In this document: positions 43,823-55,385 of the stretch, in pieces
How the letters are laid out: the number at the start of each line of letters is the position of its first letter
Position numbering within the stretch: position 1 is the first letter of the stretch
Assembly: GCA_964017045.1 (NCBI GenBank)
Contig: OZ024808.1
Span: 8,255,284-8,319,283 of the forward strand
Reading direction: 5' to 3'
DNA from: Omphiscola glabra
Taxonomy: Eukaryota > Mollusca > Gastropoda > Lymnaeidae
DNA length: 64,000 bases
The notes under the pieces: model-generated
Seen by the model: only the letters and a program-made list of their open reading frames with translations
Databases searched by the model: none
What the model was told of the DNA's origin: nothing
Made by a program: the position numbers and the translations under genes

Positions 43823-44528
43823 ATATATTAATAATAATAAAACAAATTTATTTATAAGATGGAATGCACATGCCCCCTTCCTCCGGAAAAGAAAGAAAGA
43901 AAGAAAGACGCACAGCTTCTTGGATTTTCTCTATCCTCCAGTTAATGTTCATGCATGTACACACACAATCATACGTCACTCTCACACAATGAATGCAAAC
44001 ACGTGTCACTCTCGCACATAAAATGTAAACACAATGATGTCACTCTCGCGTATAGCAAATATTCTCTTAGCATCAACCAACTCTGGAGTCACGTCGTTGG
44101 CTTGGTTGATTTTTTTTTTTTTTTTTCGTTTGTTGTTTAATTTTTTATATATTTTTTTTCTGCATAGAGTCTATCGTAGACTTGAGAAAAAACGATGCCA
44201 GCCAAGAAATCGAGTATAGTATTTCACCGAAAGTAAGCTTGATGAAGCTCTCTGTACAATGTAAATTGTTTAGTCCCCATTTTTAGTGCGTTACAGAAAT
44301 GCCACATCTTCATTATAATGAATAGTTGTATTTGATATGGTCGCAGATAAAACAGTCTCATAGTTTGGTCTGATTCGAGCTATAAAGTGTTCGGTAATTT
44401 ATTGATCGAATCGAATCAGCTGGTTATTTATTTGCATCCTTAAAATTCAACAACCCCCTTAAATAAAGTTCTTCGTATAAATCGTTTATAATCATTTTTA
44501 AAAAGTATTTTGTATTAATACTATAATG
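43823..44528. other. No gene recognised
   Basis: AT-rich, with a (GAAA)n patch at 43890-43905 and short 'gtcactctcgca' repeats at 43975-44050. Confidence 0.45.
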
Positions 44529-44707
44529 CAGTGGCGTAGTGAGGGGGGGGTATCATGCCCCGGGCGCTACTCACAATGGGGCGCCAAATGGTATATTTTA
44601 CTATAATATTGTATGGTTTTCGAATGGGGGGGGGGCGCTAAAAAGGTATTGGGGGGCGCTAAAAAGGTATTGTGCCCCGGACGCGAGTTAAGCTCGCTAC
44701 GCCGCTG
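44529..44707. mobile_element. hAT-type MITE (CAGTGGCGTAG family), copy 2
   Basis: 179 bp, same termini and interior (ggcgccaaatggtatatttt) as the copy at 9233-9415. It has a perfect 8-bp target duplication ctataatg on both sides. Confidence 0.92.
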
Positions 44708-44888
44708 CTATAATGTCCCCGCTTTTACACCGCATATTTATGTCACCAACTATTTCAGAAATTCAGAAAAACAAAAGAAAATCTTACGCACCAAACGCAA
44801 TTGCGATATTTTTTCTAAAAGAATCTCATTCAGCGCGGCTATCGGGAATTGTATTTGCGTGAAATCAGTGTCTTCATATTTCCTTCGG

Positions 44889-45190
44889 TTACCGGAAATT
44901 TGATCGAAAGAAATTTCGTCGACGGAAGATTGATCGACGGAAATTTGATCGAACGGAAATTTGGTCGAATCTTTTTTTTTTCAGTTCACACGTTAAGATC
45001 TTCGTCAAATTTCTTTTTGAACGCACTGTAATAAATAGTAAAACAAAATAATGCGTCCAGAAATAAAATTGAAGCAAAATCTTAACGTGTGGACTTAAAA
45101 AAAAGATTCGACCAAATTTCCGTTCGATCAAATTTCCGTCGATCAATTTTCCGTCGACGAAATTTCTTTCGATCAAATTTCCGGATACGA
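44889..45190. repeat. Long palindrome (foldback element)
   Basis: Left arm (gttaccggaaatttgatcga ... aatttggtcgaatc ... cacacgttaagatc) is matched by a complementary right arm (gatcttaacgtgtg-like ... gattcgaccaaatttccg ... atcaaatttccggata) over about 130 bp each. The two arms give nearly the same peptide text (IERNF, DGNLIERKFGRIFF) from opposite strands. The central loop is only a few tens of bases. Confidence 0.88.
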
Positions 45191-45199
45191 TTTCCTTCA

Positions 45200-45504
45200 T
45201 CCCATTCTTGAAAAAAAAAACAGGAAAAACTTAATGAGGAGGATTAGGGGCTGAAAATTTGATAAAATGTGTTGTCATCGGCAAAGAGTCCATATGTCGA
45301 GTTTCAGCTCGATAGGTTGATTGCAAGTGGGTCAATTAGCCGTCCGATTATTTTTCAAGCCACTAACAAAAGCCAAGTAAATATAACGGATTTTTTTTTT
45401 TTTAAAAAGCACAAACAAACACACACAAAACCTGCATCATTTTACTGGAAAGTGAGGTAAATAGATTTAAACTTCTCAGCAAAGTCACCCCTCTTCCTCT
45501 AAGC
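45200..45504. other. No gene recognised
   Basis: AT-rich between the palindrome and the SPIN-like copy 5. Confidence 0.45.
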
Positions 45505-45691
45505 CAGCGCTTCTCCACCTGTGGGTCACTGCCCTCTTTTGGTGGTCGAACTACCCTTACACAGGGGTCCGCTAAGGACATCGGAAAACCCATAGGAAGT
45601 GGCAACGAAAACAATTTTATGGTTGGGGGGTCACCACAACGCGAGGAACTATAATAAAGGTTCGCGGCATTACAAAGGTCGAGAATCACTG
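45505..45691 (-). mobile_element. SPIN-like hAT MITE, copy 5 (diverged)
   Basis: 187 bp, cagcgcttctccacctgtgg ... gtcgagaatcactg. The interior (catcggaaaacccata, caattttatggttggggggt) still aligns with the other copies. No clear target duplication. Confidence 0.78.
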
Positions 45692-46190
45692 CTTACAACG
45701 GAAAAAATTCAGGGTCGGCGAACTTTTTTTTTTTTTTTTATTCATTACCATCAAAATAGATTTGTTTACGCTTACGTTACCTCCACCCCCTCACACCCCA
45801 CCCGCCTTTATAAATTAAAAACTGTTTCATTGAAGTCTGGCCCGCCAAAATACTTTTCTTTGAGATTAACCCCCACCCCACTTTTTTTACCTCCTTTTCT
45901 GAAGCACTTACAGGAAGCGTGAAAACAATTTGGGGGAGGGGGGGAGTATTTGTGGGCGGAAAAATCTATCTCGGGTGTTTCCGTGTGAAGAATTTCCTGT
46001 GTGGTGTATTTTCTATGTGGGTAACAAACAAGATGCTGTATCCGTCACCAAGTCTTCTCCAGTACACATCAAACTATCGTACACATTATGACACCATGTC
46101 CTCTTAAGTACACATAAACTATCCTACACATGACACCATGTCTCATTGTGTACACGTAAACGATCGTACATATTACGGCACCATGTCTCC
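45692..46190. other. No gene recognised
   Basis: Poly-T at 45724-45739, C-rich 45780-45810; otherwise unremarkable. Confidence 0.4.
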
Positions 46191-46194
46191 GTAA

Positions 46195-46470
46195 GTACAC
46201 ATACAACTATCGTACACATACAGCTATCGTACACATACAGCTATCGTACACATACAACTATCGTACACATACAACTATCGTACACATACAACTATCGTAC
46301 ACATGCACCCACAACCCACGTAATCGAATGGTACATTCGTTTGAGCTTTAATATGTTTGATAACCACTTATGGATTGTGGTAACCACTCCTGGATTGTGA
46401 TAACTACTTCTATATTGTGATAACCACTTATAGATTGTGATAACCACTTCTGGATTGGGATAACCTGTCG
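46195..46470. repeat. Two short minisatellites
   Basis: 46195-46305 repeats cacatacaactatcgta (17 bp, about seven copies). 46355-46465 repeats a ~26-bp unit with ttgtgataaccactt. Confidence 0.88.
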
Positions 46471-46589
46471 TTTTGTCTGGTTTCCGTTGCAAACATGATA
46501 ACTCGAGCGCCGGTCACATCAAAGAGCTTTGATGTTCGCAGCGATGACGGAAATATTGTTACTTTCTTAGGGGAGTTGTCAGCCTAATT

Positions 46590-46785
46590 CAGTGGTTCTC
46601 AGCCTGTGGGTCGCGACCCTTTTGGGGGTCGAACGACCATTTCACAGGGGTTGCCTAAGACCATCGGAAAACACATATACTCTACAGTTATGTAGTAGCA
46701 ACGAAAATAATTGTGTTGTTGGGGGACGCCACACATTGGGAACTGTTATAAAGGGTCGCGGCATTTGGAAGGTTGAGAACCACTG
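46590..46785 (-). mobile_element. SPIN-like hAT MITE, copy 6
   Basis: 196 bp, CAGTGGTTCTCAGCCTGTGG ... gttgagaaccactg, with a perfect 8-bp duplication gcctaatt on both sides. Confidence 0.9.
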
Positions 46786-46793
46786 GCCTAATT

Positions 46794-47575
46794 CTATGTT
46801 ATTCGTGAGGAAAAATACCATGAGTTGACATATGTGCTCTAGAAGCTGGAGTTTGTGATCAACAGTATAGTGCTGTGTAATTGTAGTTTCCTGAACAGTA
46901 TAATTAGATAGTAATACATCTTTTGAGATCATAATCTTATATGCAACATAACAGACATCCTTTGAGATAATTAATAAAAACTTTAATTTTATTTATAATT
47001 ACTGTATTTAGTAATTGTAATTAATTACTCTCCATGTTATTGACCTTTTTTAATTGCTCAGTAAATGTTTATTTTCAGAGTAAAAGTGAAAATACTGAAT
47101 AGCAGATCACATGCTTATGAATAGAGTGTCATGGTATACAACATACTCATATATATATGACCCAATATGACAAAAATGACATAGATTTTGTCTCCAAGTA
47201 ATGTGCATGTTACTGCACTGTAAAAGGAAATATGTCTTAGTAAAACAATGTTGATGTTTTAAGTTAATGAAACAAATTAACACAAATTCACTATATAAAA
47301 ATGTTGTAAGTAAAAAAACATAATTGTAATTACAGGTCAATAGTGGAGTAATTTGTAATGGTAATTAATTATACTTTTGAATGAAGTAATGGAAATTGCA
47401 GATAATTACAAAAATATGTCATGTAATTCTAACTAATGGTAATTAATTACATTTTAATGTAATTATGCGCAAGTCTGATAACCGAATACCGTGTTTCTCC
47501 AACTATGAGGCGTGTAAAATATCTTAACATTACTTTATTGTATGTAAGGCATTAAAGACGGTGGAGGCGTTGGCT
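46794..47575. other. AT-rich, no gene
   Basis: Many 'gtaattaattac'-type motifs (46980-47460) suggest very diverged repeats; no coding signal. Confidence 0.45.
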
Positions 47576-47579
47576 TTGA

Positions 47580-47803
47580 AGACTTGTCGTTTTGTCACTT
47601 GTCGTTTTGTCACCTTGTCGTTTTGTCACTTGTCGTTTTGTCACCTTGTCGTTTTGTCTTCTTTTCGTTTTGTCACCTTGTCGTTTTGTCACTTGTCGTT
47701 TTGTCACCTTGTCGTTTTGTCACTTGTCGTTTTGTCACTTGTCGTTTTGTCACTTGTCGTTTTGTCACTTGTCGTTTTGTCACTTGTCGTTTTGTCTGGT
47801 TAC
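47580..47803. repeat. ~16-bp minisatellite (cttgtcgttttgtcac)
   Basis: About 14 copies. Confidence 0.95.
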
Positions 47804-47825
47804 TGCTGTGGATGACCCCCTAAAG

Positions 47826-47989
47826 CAGGGGTTGGGAACCCATGGCTCGCGAGCCAGATGTGGCTCTATTGATGGCTGTTTCTTTAGACTCCTTTGATCT
47901 TTTAAACATAATGTATGCCTCTCACAGAATTACTTTTCAAAATATGTGGTGTCCATGGCTCTCTCAGACAAAAAGGTTCCCGACCCCTG
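47826..47989. mobile_element. hAT-type MITE (CAGGGGTTGGGAACC family)
   Basis: 164 bp with inverted termini caggggttgggaacc / ggttcccgacccctg. Flanks ccctaaag / ccctaggg match at 6 of 8. Confidence 0.8.
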
Positions 47990-48134
47990 CCCTAGGGCCT
48001 AGGACAAGGGTTCTTAACCAGGGGTGCCAGCAACCCCCGGGAGTTGTTGTGAGCAGTGTCACTTGCTTCTTTATTAGATCTTTATCGTAAGTGGCTGGGG
48101 GGGGGGGGGGTGCGGGAAATAGATTTTGAAGTCA

Positions 48135-48645
48135 AGAAAATGTTTTGAAGCAGGTAATGTTTTGAAGAAGGTAATGTTTTGAAGAAGGTAATGTTTTGAA
48201 GCAGGTAATGTTTTGAAGAAGGTAATGTTTTGAAGCAGGTAATGTTTTGAAGCAGGTAATGTTTTGAAGAAGGTAATGTTTTGAAGCAGGTAATGTTTTG
48301 AAGCAGGTAATGTTTTGAAGAAGGTAATGTTTTGAAGCAGGTAATGTTTTGAAGAAGGTAATGTTTTGAAGCAGGTAATGTTTTGAAGAAGGTAATGTTT
48401 TGAAAAAGGTAATGTTTTGAAGCAGGTAATGTTTTGAAGCAGGTAATGTTTTGAAGCAGGTAATGTTTTGAAGCAGGTAATGTTTTGAAGCAGGTAATGT
48501 TTTGAAGCAGGTAATGTTTTGAAGCAGGTCATGTTTTGAAGCAGGTAATGTTTTGAAGCAGGTAATGTTTTGAAGCAGGTAATGTTTTGAAGCAGGTCAT
48601 GTTTTGAAGCAGGCAATGTTTTGAAGCAGGTAATGTTTTGAAATG
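48135..48645. repeat. 17-bp minisatellite (gtaatgttttgaagcag), about 30 copies
   Basis: Near-perfect array with gaagaag/gaagcag variants in alternating order in the left half. It yields a 228-codon minus ORF (LLQNITCFKTLPASKHY) only because three 17-bp units make 51 bp. Confidence 0.96.
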
Positions 48646-48769
48646 AAAGAAGGGTTCGGCACTGAAAATAAAAATGGATAAGAGCCTCTGCGTCGGAAGG
48701 GTCTCGCAAACCATCTCCCCTCCTCCCCTTCTTCCCTCGCTTAAATAAAATTTGTGCCAAAGAACCTCA

Positions 48770-48990
48770 GTCCCTGTGACCTACAACCTTGGTGTACTAG
48801 TTCCAGGTGTCTAACTCTATGCCAGATGCCCCAATCTTGGTGTCATAGTGCCATGTGTCTAACTCTATGCCAGATGCCCCAATCTTGGTGTAATAGTGAC
48901 AGGTGTCTTAACCTAGTCTTCATGACCTAATCTTGGGGTAATAATGCCAAGTGTCCTATACCCCACACCAGATGCCCCCAATCGTGGTTT
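48770..48990. repeat. ~60-bp minisatellite
   Basis: About four diverged copies with 'ccagatgccccaatcttggt'. Confidence 0.8.
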
Positions 48991-49017
48991 AACATTGTCA
49001 GTGACCTATTTTATTTC

Positions 49018-49222
49018 GTCTGTCGCCGTGGTAGGTCGGTGGTTCTGTCACCATGGTAGTGTGGTGGTTCTGTCGCCGTGGTAGTGTGGTGGTTCTGTCA
49101 ACGTGGTAGGGTGGTGGTTCTGTCAACATGGTAGTGTGGTGGTTCTGTCGCCGTGGTAGTGTGGTGGTTCTGTCGCTGTGGTAGAGTGGTGGTTCTGTCG
49201 CAGGGTAGGGTGGTGGTTCAAC
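49018..49222. repeat. ~24-bp minisatellite (ctgtcgccgtggtagtgtgg)
   Basis: About eight copies. Confidence 0.92.
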
Positions 49223-49494
49223 TGCCGTGAAATTTTTTGACCTTCTTTGTCCCATTCATCCCGAGTCCCGTGACGACATAGTCACACAATGGAAGACGTG
49301 GGGACTAACCAACAAGATGGGATTATCTCCTTTGGATTCATCGCTCAATCTAAACAAGCCGTTTCAGAGTAATCTCTTAGCAAAACATCATCTGCCCCAT
49401 CATGGCTCGGATTTCAGATCCATCATTCCTTCCACCCCGACCCCCGAAATATCTTTCATGTGTAAGGCAAACTTTACAATATTTCCTTTTTTAA

Positions 49495-49760
49495 TCTCTC
49501 TCTCTCTCTCTGTCTCGCTCTCCCTTGTCACCCTCTCTCTCCATTGGCTTCTATCTCTCCTTTGCCCTCTCCCTCCCGTGCTCTCTCTTGCCCTCTCACC
49601 CATGCTCTTTTTCTCCCTTACTCTCTCTCCCCTACTCTCTTTCTATCTCCCTTGCTCTCTCTCCTCATTCTCTCTCTCCTCATTCTCTCTCTCCCTTGCT
49701 CTCTCTCCTTTTCTTTCTCTCTCTCCCTCCCTTTCTCTCTCTCTCCCTCGGACCCCCCCC
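49495..49760. repeat. Pyrimidine (CT)n-rich tract
   Basis: Polypyrimidine microsatellite-like DNA; ORFs within it are low-complexity. Confidence 0.9.
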
Positions 49761-49799
49761 CCCTTTCTCTTTCTCTACCCTTCCTCCCTCCCTTGCTCT

Positions 49800-50440
49800 T
49801 TGAATACGTAAATCAATTCAAATACCTAGGATCTTTATTAAATGAAAGAAACGAATTACTAACAGAAATAAAAGTAAGAATATCAGCCGGAAACAGGGCT
49901 TACTTCAGTAGTCAGAAAATACTCAAAAGTAAAAAAATTACAAGAGAAACTAAGAAAACTATTTATAAAACTGTAATCAGACCAGTTGTAACATATGGAA
50001 GTGAAACTTGGACGCTAACAAAAAACGGCAGAAAACGTATTAAACAAATGGGAGAGGAAAGTTCTCAGGAAAATATATGGACCAACAAAGGATGAATATG
50101 GATGGAGAATACGAACCAACCATGAATTGTACAGTCTTAATCAGGATCCCACGATAGTAGCAGAAATATAAAAAAAAGGGCAGGCTACGCTGTGCAGGAC
50201 ACTTAGAGAGAATGCCAAATGACAGAGATGTGAAGAGGGTGCATCGCCAATACCCCAGAGGAAAACGGCTCAAAGGCAGACCTAGGCATAGATGGACGTA
50301 TGATGTGGAAAAAAATAATTACAACAACTGGGAATCAAATCGTGGAAAAGAAAAGCATTAGTTAGGTCTGAGTGGAAGGAAGTAGTGAGGCAGGCCAAAG
50401 ACCTACGTGGGCTGTAGCGCCACAGGGATGGATGGAATAC
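49800..50440 (+). mobile_element. Third non-LTR RT fragment
   Basis: Plus-strand text EYVNQFKYLGSLLNERNELL, YKTVIRPVVTYGSETWTLTK, then with frame changes LRCAGHLERMPNDRDVKRVH and KGRPRHRWTYDVEK. This is the C-terminal end of a LINE polymerase. Frameshifts and stops show it is dead. Confidence 0.88.
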
Positions 50441-50739
50441 AATCTTACAGTAAACGTTCATGACCGAGATAGACTAAGCGCAAAATCGTGATTGTTTTTT
50501 TCTCTCATGACTCATATATGGAAAAACATGAATTAGGTCAAAATAAACTTCCGGATCCAGAACTTTCCCATGACCCGAAATGCGCTTCTTCCACCCTAAA
50601 CGTCTATTAAACAAAAAAAAACAAAAAAAAAAACAAACATTACAAATCCTTCTTAATTACCAACATCTCACCGACTTATGACCAAAAAATCGCAATCCTA
50701 CAATCAGGCTAGGCTTTTTAAATCTTTGATATTAACTTC

Positions 50740-51090
50740 GATTTTGTTCGTGACTGACTGGCTGGCTAAATCTTAGAACGGCTAATTGACCAACTTTCCT
50801 TCAACCTATCGAGCTGAATCTTGTTACATCCTTCATATAAACTTCGATTTTGTTCGTGACTGACTGGCTGGCTAAATCTTAGAACGGCTAATGGACCAAC
50901 TTTCCGTCAACTTATAGAGCTGAAACTTGTTACATCCTTCATATCAACTTCGATTTTGTTCGTGACTGACTGGCTGGATTAATCTTCGAACGGTTAATTG
51001 ACCAAATTTCCGTCAACTTATCGAGCTGAAACTTGTTACATCCTTCATAATTATTAACTTTGATTTTGTTCCGGACTGACTGGCTGGCTG
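50740..51090. repeat. ~106-bp tandem repeat, 3-4 copies
   Basis: Unit cttcgattttgttcgtgact ... ggctaaatcttagaacggct ... gagctgaaacttgttacatc. A related single copy lies at about 3380-3500 in TLR intron 2, so the unit also exists as a dispersed repeat. Confidence 0.88.
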
Positions 51091-51232
51091 ATACTTGACA
51101 CATAGACTCCATGCTGTCTAATTTATCATCCCACACCAGCCCCATCCTCCAACACTAATTTTTTTCCTGTTTTTCAAAGGGGAAGTTGAAGGGATTATGA
51201 TGACACTGATTTCACGAAATGAAACTCCCGAT

Positions 51233-51375
51233 TACTGCACTAAACGATTACTGCGCTAAACGATTACTGCGCTAAACGATTACTGCGCTAAACGATTACT
51301 GCGCTAAACGATCACTGCGCTAAACGATTACTGCGCTAAACGATTACTGCGCTAAACGATTACTGCGCTAAACGA
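51233..51375. repeat. 16-bp minisatellite (gattactgcgctaaac)
   Basis: Nine almost identical copies. Confidence 0.96.
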
Positions 51376-51609
51376 TATTCTTTTGATAAAAAAAAAAGCG
51401 TTTGGCGCGTAATATTTTCTTTTGTTTTTATGAAATAGTTGGTCGAATAAAATCTGCGGTATAAAAGGGGGGTGGGGGGTCGTCGTCATTAGAATATTAA
51501 TATAGTTCAGCGGAGTGAAAAAAAATTGCGGCGGGGGGGGGGGGGGTGAGGCCGCCTAATTAGGATTCTTATATAATGCGTTACTTTTATGCAGGTCAAA
51601 TTTTCAGTC

Positions 51610-51705
51610 CTCCCCACTCCCACCACCCATCCCCACTCCCGCCACCCATCCCCACTCCCGCCACCCATCCCCACTCCCGCCACCCATCCCCACTCCCGCC
51701 ACCCA
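51610..51705. repeat. 19-bp minisatellite (ccccactcccgccacccat)
   Basis: Five copies. Confidence 0.95.
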
Positions 51706-51774
51706 TTACTCGATATTACAATTTATAAAGGCAAACTTTGTTTTTAGGTGTTGTTGAATTTAATCATTGGGTTC

Positions 51775-51815
51775 AACATTGAGACGCGCCCCTAACAATT
51801 GGCGCCCCGAGTGTG
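51775..51815 (+). other. Possible LTR end plus primer-binding site
   Basis: cctaacaattggcgccccga resembles an LTR terminus (..aaca) followed by a TGGCGCC-type tRNA primer-binding site. No internal gag/pol follows, so at most a relic. Confidence 0.35.
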
Positions 51816-51944
51816 TGCTTTCATGTTGCGCCATTGTTGCTCTCAAATGATAGTAAGGCGACATATCCCTAACATTAAATGGCGTACGGTGACCACCATA
51901 AAAACTGCAACACCCTTAGCATCGACGCACTGGCAGATTCTGTT

Positions 51945-52340
51945 TAAGAATCGAATACTAAGTTCAAGTACTAAAGTGCAGAATCATAAAACAGAAATAT
52001 ACAAGGAATCGAATACTAATTTCAAGTACTAAAGTGCAGAATAATAATACAGAAATATACAAAGAATCGAAACAAAGTTCAAAATACTTAAGTACAGAAT
52101 TATAATACAGAAATATACAAGGAATCGAAACTAAGTTCAAGTTCAAAAGACAGAAATATAATTTAAAAATATAAAACGTAACGAATATTAAGTTCAAGTA
52201 CGAAAGAACAGAAATATAAAATAGAAATATACAACGAATCGAATACTAAGTTCTAGTACAAACGTACTGAAATATAATACAGAAATATATAACGAATTGA
52301 ATACTAAATTCTAGTACCAAAGTACAGAAATATACAACGA
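51945..52340. repeat. ~57-bp degenerate minisatellite
   Basis: About seven copies containing gaatcgaatactaagttcaa and cagaaatataatacagaaat. Confidence 0.88.
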
Positions 52341-52344
52341 ATCG

Positions 52345-53230
52345 TGAAAAAAGAACAAGAGTCAGCTAGACATCACAACTACTTCCTTCCCCCACCACAG
52401 ATATAATGTCCCCCCCCCCTTTTTTTTTCCTTATTCCCCAAAAACCCTGCACGCTGCAGTGTAATGTTGGAGATAAAATTTGTTCTGTGATAGTCAAGGA
52501 TGCGTTGTCTGCCCGCTCCTCAATAGTGTCGCACCAAATTACGCGCGAGAAGATTGTTGCGCATTCAGGCGCGAGGACAAGACTAGCACCGCCCGCCGGT
52601 GTCGGATGTTTTGTGTAGCGGTTAGACTGCTTCGGCGGGATGCTATATTTTTTATGTTTTGATTTGTTTTGTTTTTGTGCTTGTCTATAAATTCTACTGG
52701 AGACTTGAATCAGACAAAAATCCACCGTCTGGTCTTGCTGTTGTTTAGTGCTTTTAACATTTCGCCTTATTAATATCCGTGTCGGACATTATTAATATTA
52801 TATTTTTAAATGCTGTCTGGGTTAGATAAGGAGCAGCACAATTTATTCCAAACGTGTGCAGAGTTAATGTGAACTGTTAATGTGGGTTATTCTCTGGAGG
52901 CATTCTTATTTTATGGTGTAGCTGTTACCTTTTTTGTTTTGTTAATGTAACACTGCACGGCCCGTAAACTGTCTCCCTTGAAGGATTTTCCCCAAAGGCT
53001 ATCCTGCCCCCCGCCCCCAATCCTCAACTTTTAAGGTAAGTTGAAGTCAAGGTATTGATAATAATTCCCCCCCCCCCCTCCCCAACACAAAAAAATAAAT
53101 AAATAAATATTACTGTACTACTAATAATAATATTCTATTGTTTCAGTTCATGGATAAATAAACAATAAAATGTATGAATGATACCAGTACCATTTTTGTT
53201 GTTGAGATTATGTGAGTTTGTAGTTATGCG
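52345..53230. other. No gene recognised
   Basis: Includes C/T homopolymers at 52409-52428 and 53068-53078. A tRNA-like 'tagcggttagactgcttcgg' at 52616-52635 has no matching B box. Confidence 0.4.
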
Positions 53231-53235
53231 CTTCA

Positions 53236-53440
53236 TTATGTACTCTCTAACCTTCGGTGTCACAGTGCTCTTGTGTCAGGCTGTTTCATGTACTCTCTAA
53301 CCTTCGGTGTCACAGTGCTCTTGTGTCAGGCTGTTTCATGTACTCTCTAACCTTCGGTGTCACAGTGCTCTTGTGTCAGGCTGTTTCATGTACTCTCTAA
53401 CCTTCGGTGTCACAGTGCTCTTGTGTCAGGCTGTTTCTCT
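53236..53440. repeat. 50-bp minisatellite, four copies
   Basis: Four virtually identical units (tgtactctctaaccttcggt ... ttgtgtcaggctgtttca). Confidence 0.95.
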
Positions 53441-53514
53441 AGTCTAAGGTCAATTTGTTTTCGGCTAAATACCTGGCGTATCTTCTCATTGAGATTCCAC
53501 TCTCTTTTTTCCTG

Positions 53515-54095
53515 GGCCAGTTCAATGTGTTCTTTGACAGAGCCAGTCCAATGTATTCTTTGACAGAGCCAGTCCAATGTGTTCTTTGAAAGAGCCAGTT
53601 CAATGTGTTCTTTGACAGAGCCAGTCCAGTGTGTTCTTTGACAGAGCCAGTTCAATGTGTTCTTTGACAGAGCCAGTCCAGTGTGTTCTTTGACAGAGCC
53701 AGTTCAATGTGTTCTTTGACAGAGCCAGTTCAATGTGTTCTTTGACAGAGCCAGTCCAATGTGTTCTTTGACAGAGTCATTCCAGTGTGTTCTTTCACAG
53801 AGCCAGTTCAATGTGTTCTTTCACAGAGCCAGTTCAATATATTCTTTGACAGAGCCAGTTCAATGTGTTCTTTGACATAGCCAGTTCAATGTGACCTTTC
53901 ACAAGGTCAGTTCATTGTGGCCTTTCAAAGGGTCAGTTCAATGTGACCTTTCACAGGGTCAGTTCAATCTGACCTTTCACAGGGTCAGTTCAACCGGACC
54001 TGTCACATCAATGTGACCTTTCACAGGGTCAGTTCAATGTCACCTTTCACATGGTCAGTTCAATGTGACCTTTCACAAAGTCAGTTTAATGTGAC
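53515..54095. repeat. ~26-bp minisatellite, about 22 copies
   Basis: Unit ttcaatgtgttctttgacag + agccag, drifting into 'tcaatgtgacctttcacagg' toward the right end. Confidence 0.93.
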
Positions 54096-54279
54096 CATTC
54101 AGTTATGTGTCATAGTTATATTGCCTATCCAAAAATATTTTTTTGTGGTATGTTTTTAAACACATGTATTGGCTGTCTCTTGTAATTTGGATCCCCTCGC
54201 CCGTTACTATGTACCTTGCATGTGTGTCCCCATATTTTTTCCCCGTGCAATGTTTTTGCATACATTACTTCTGGTCTTC

Positions 54280-54650
54280 TGAGAGGTCTGTGTCTCCCTT
54301 GTTTACATCACGACCGGTTTTATGATAGGTCCGTGTCTCCCTTGCAACATCACCATTGTTCTTATGATAGTTCCGTGTCTCCCTTGCATATATCAGTACC
54401 GGTCTAATGATAGGTACGTGTCTCATTTGCATACATCACTATTGTTCTTATGATAGGTCCGTGTCTCCCTTGCATACATCACTACCTGTCTTATAATAGG
54501 TCCGTGCCCCCCTCGCCAACATCACTACCGGTCTTATGATAGGTCCGTGTCCCCCTTGCCTACATCACTACCGGTATGATAGGTCTTTGTCTCCCTCGCA
54601 TACATCACTACCGGTCTTTTGCTAGATCCGTGACTTCCTTCCATACATCC
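54280..54650. repeat. ~43-bp minisatellite, about nine copies
   Basis: Unit ataggtccgtgtctcccttg + catacatcactaccggtctta. Confidence 0.92.
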
Positions 54651-55240
54651 CTTGTGGTCTTATGATTGTGATTTATATGGTTTTCTTTACTTTCATTAAG
54701 AGTTCTCCGCCTACTAGTAACCATAGTAGACTGAATATATGACAGGTTGCCTGCCGTTATCATTACCTTCACGTCTGCATCCACTCTCTCAAAGGTGGGT
54801 TGTTTTTTTTCATTGGTGTGTCTGTGACGGTACATTGGGTTTACCCTGCACTTGTTCTTTGCTCCATCCTCTCTGACCCAGGCTTAACCGATGCACCTTC
54901 GTGTATTCATTAAACGGCTTATCGGTTTCTCCGACAGCTCATGAAATATCTATAGTTATTTATAGTTGTCTGTTGCGCTCAGCGGTCGTCCACTCACAAC
55001 ATTCCCCCACATCCCCCACCCCAATTTCAAATAAGCCGCCACATTTTTTTCTGTATGCAACTTCTTGCCAAACTTTCATATTGCGGCTAGCACATTTTTA
55101 CTGTACACTAGAGACCAACCAAATGTGATTTTCTGGTTTTTGGTGGTAACCAAATTAAAAGTTAAAAATGACGTTCGGCCGAAACTGAAATCGAAAGATT
55201 TTGATATTTTTGAACTCGTTCGCGCATGCGTACTGCGCTG
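54651..55240. other. No gene recognised
   Basis: Short ORFs without recognisable content. Confidence 0.4.
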
Positions 55241-55244
55241 TGCT

Positions 55245-55385
55245 CCAGCATACATTGGTTGGCGGACTATGTGTGCTCCCAGCAGACATTGGTTGGCGGA
55301 CTATGTGTGCCCCAGCAGACATTGGTTGGCGGACTATGTGTGCCCCAGCAGACATTGGTTGGCGGACCATGTGTGCTCCAGCAAT
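55245..55385. repeat. ~34-bp minisatellite (cagcagacattggttggcgg)
   Basis: Four copies. Confidence 0.94.

Noticed and set aside
48074..48760. 228-codon minus ORF (ITCFKTLPASKH repeats)
   Set aside because: 17-bp minisatellite; the ORF exists because three units make 51 bp.
52406..52725. Overlapping 60-119 codon ORFs
   Set aside because: Low-complexity ends, no domain and frames open on both strands; probably a diverged repeat.
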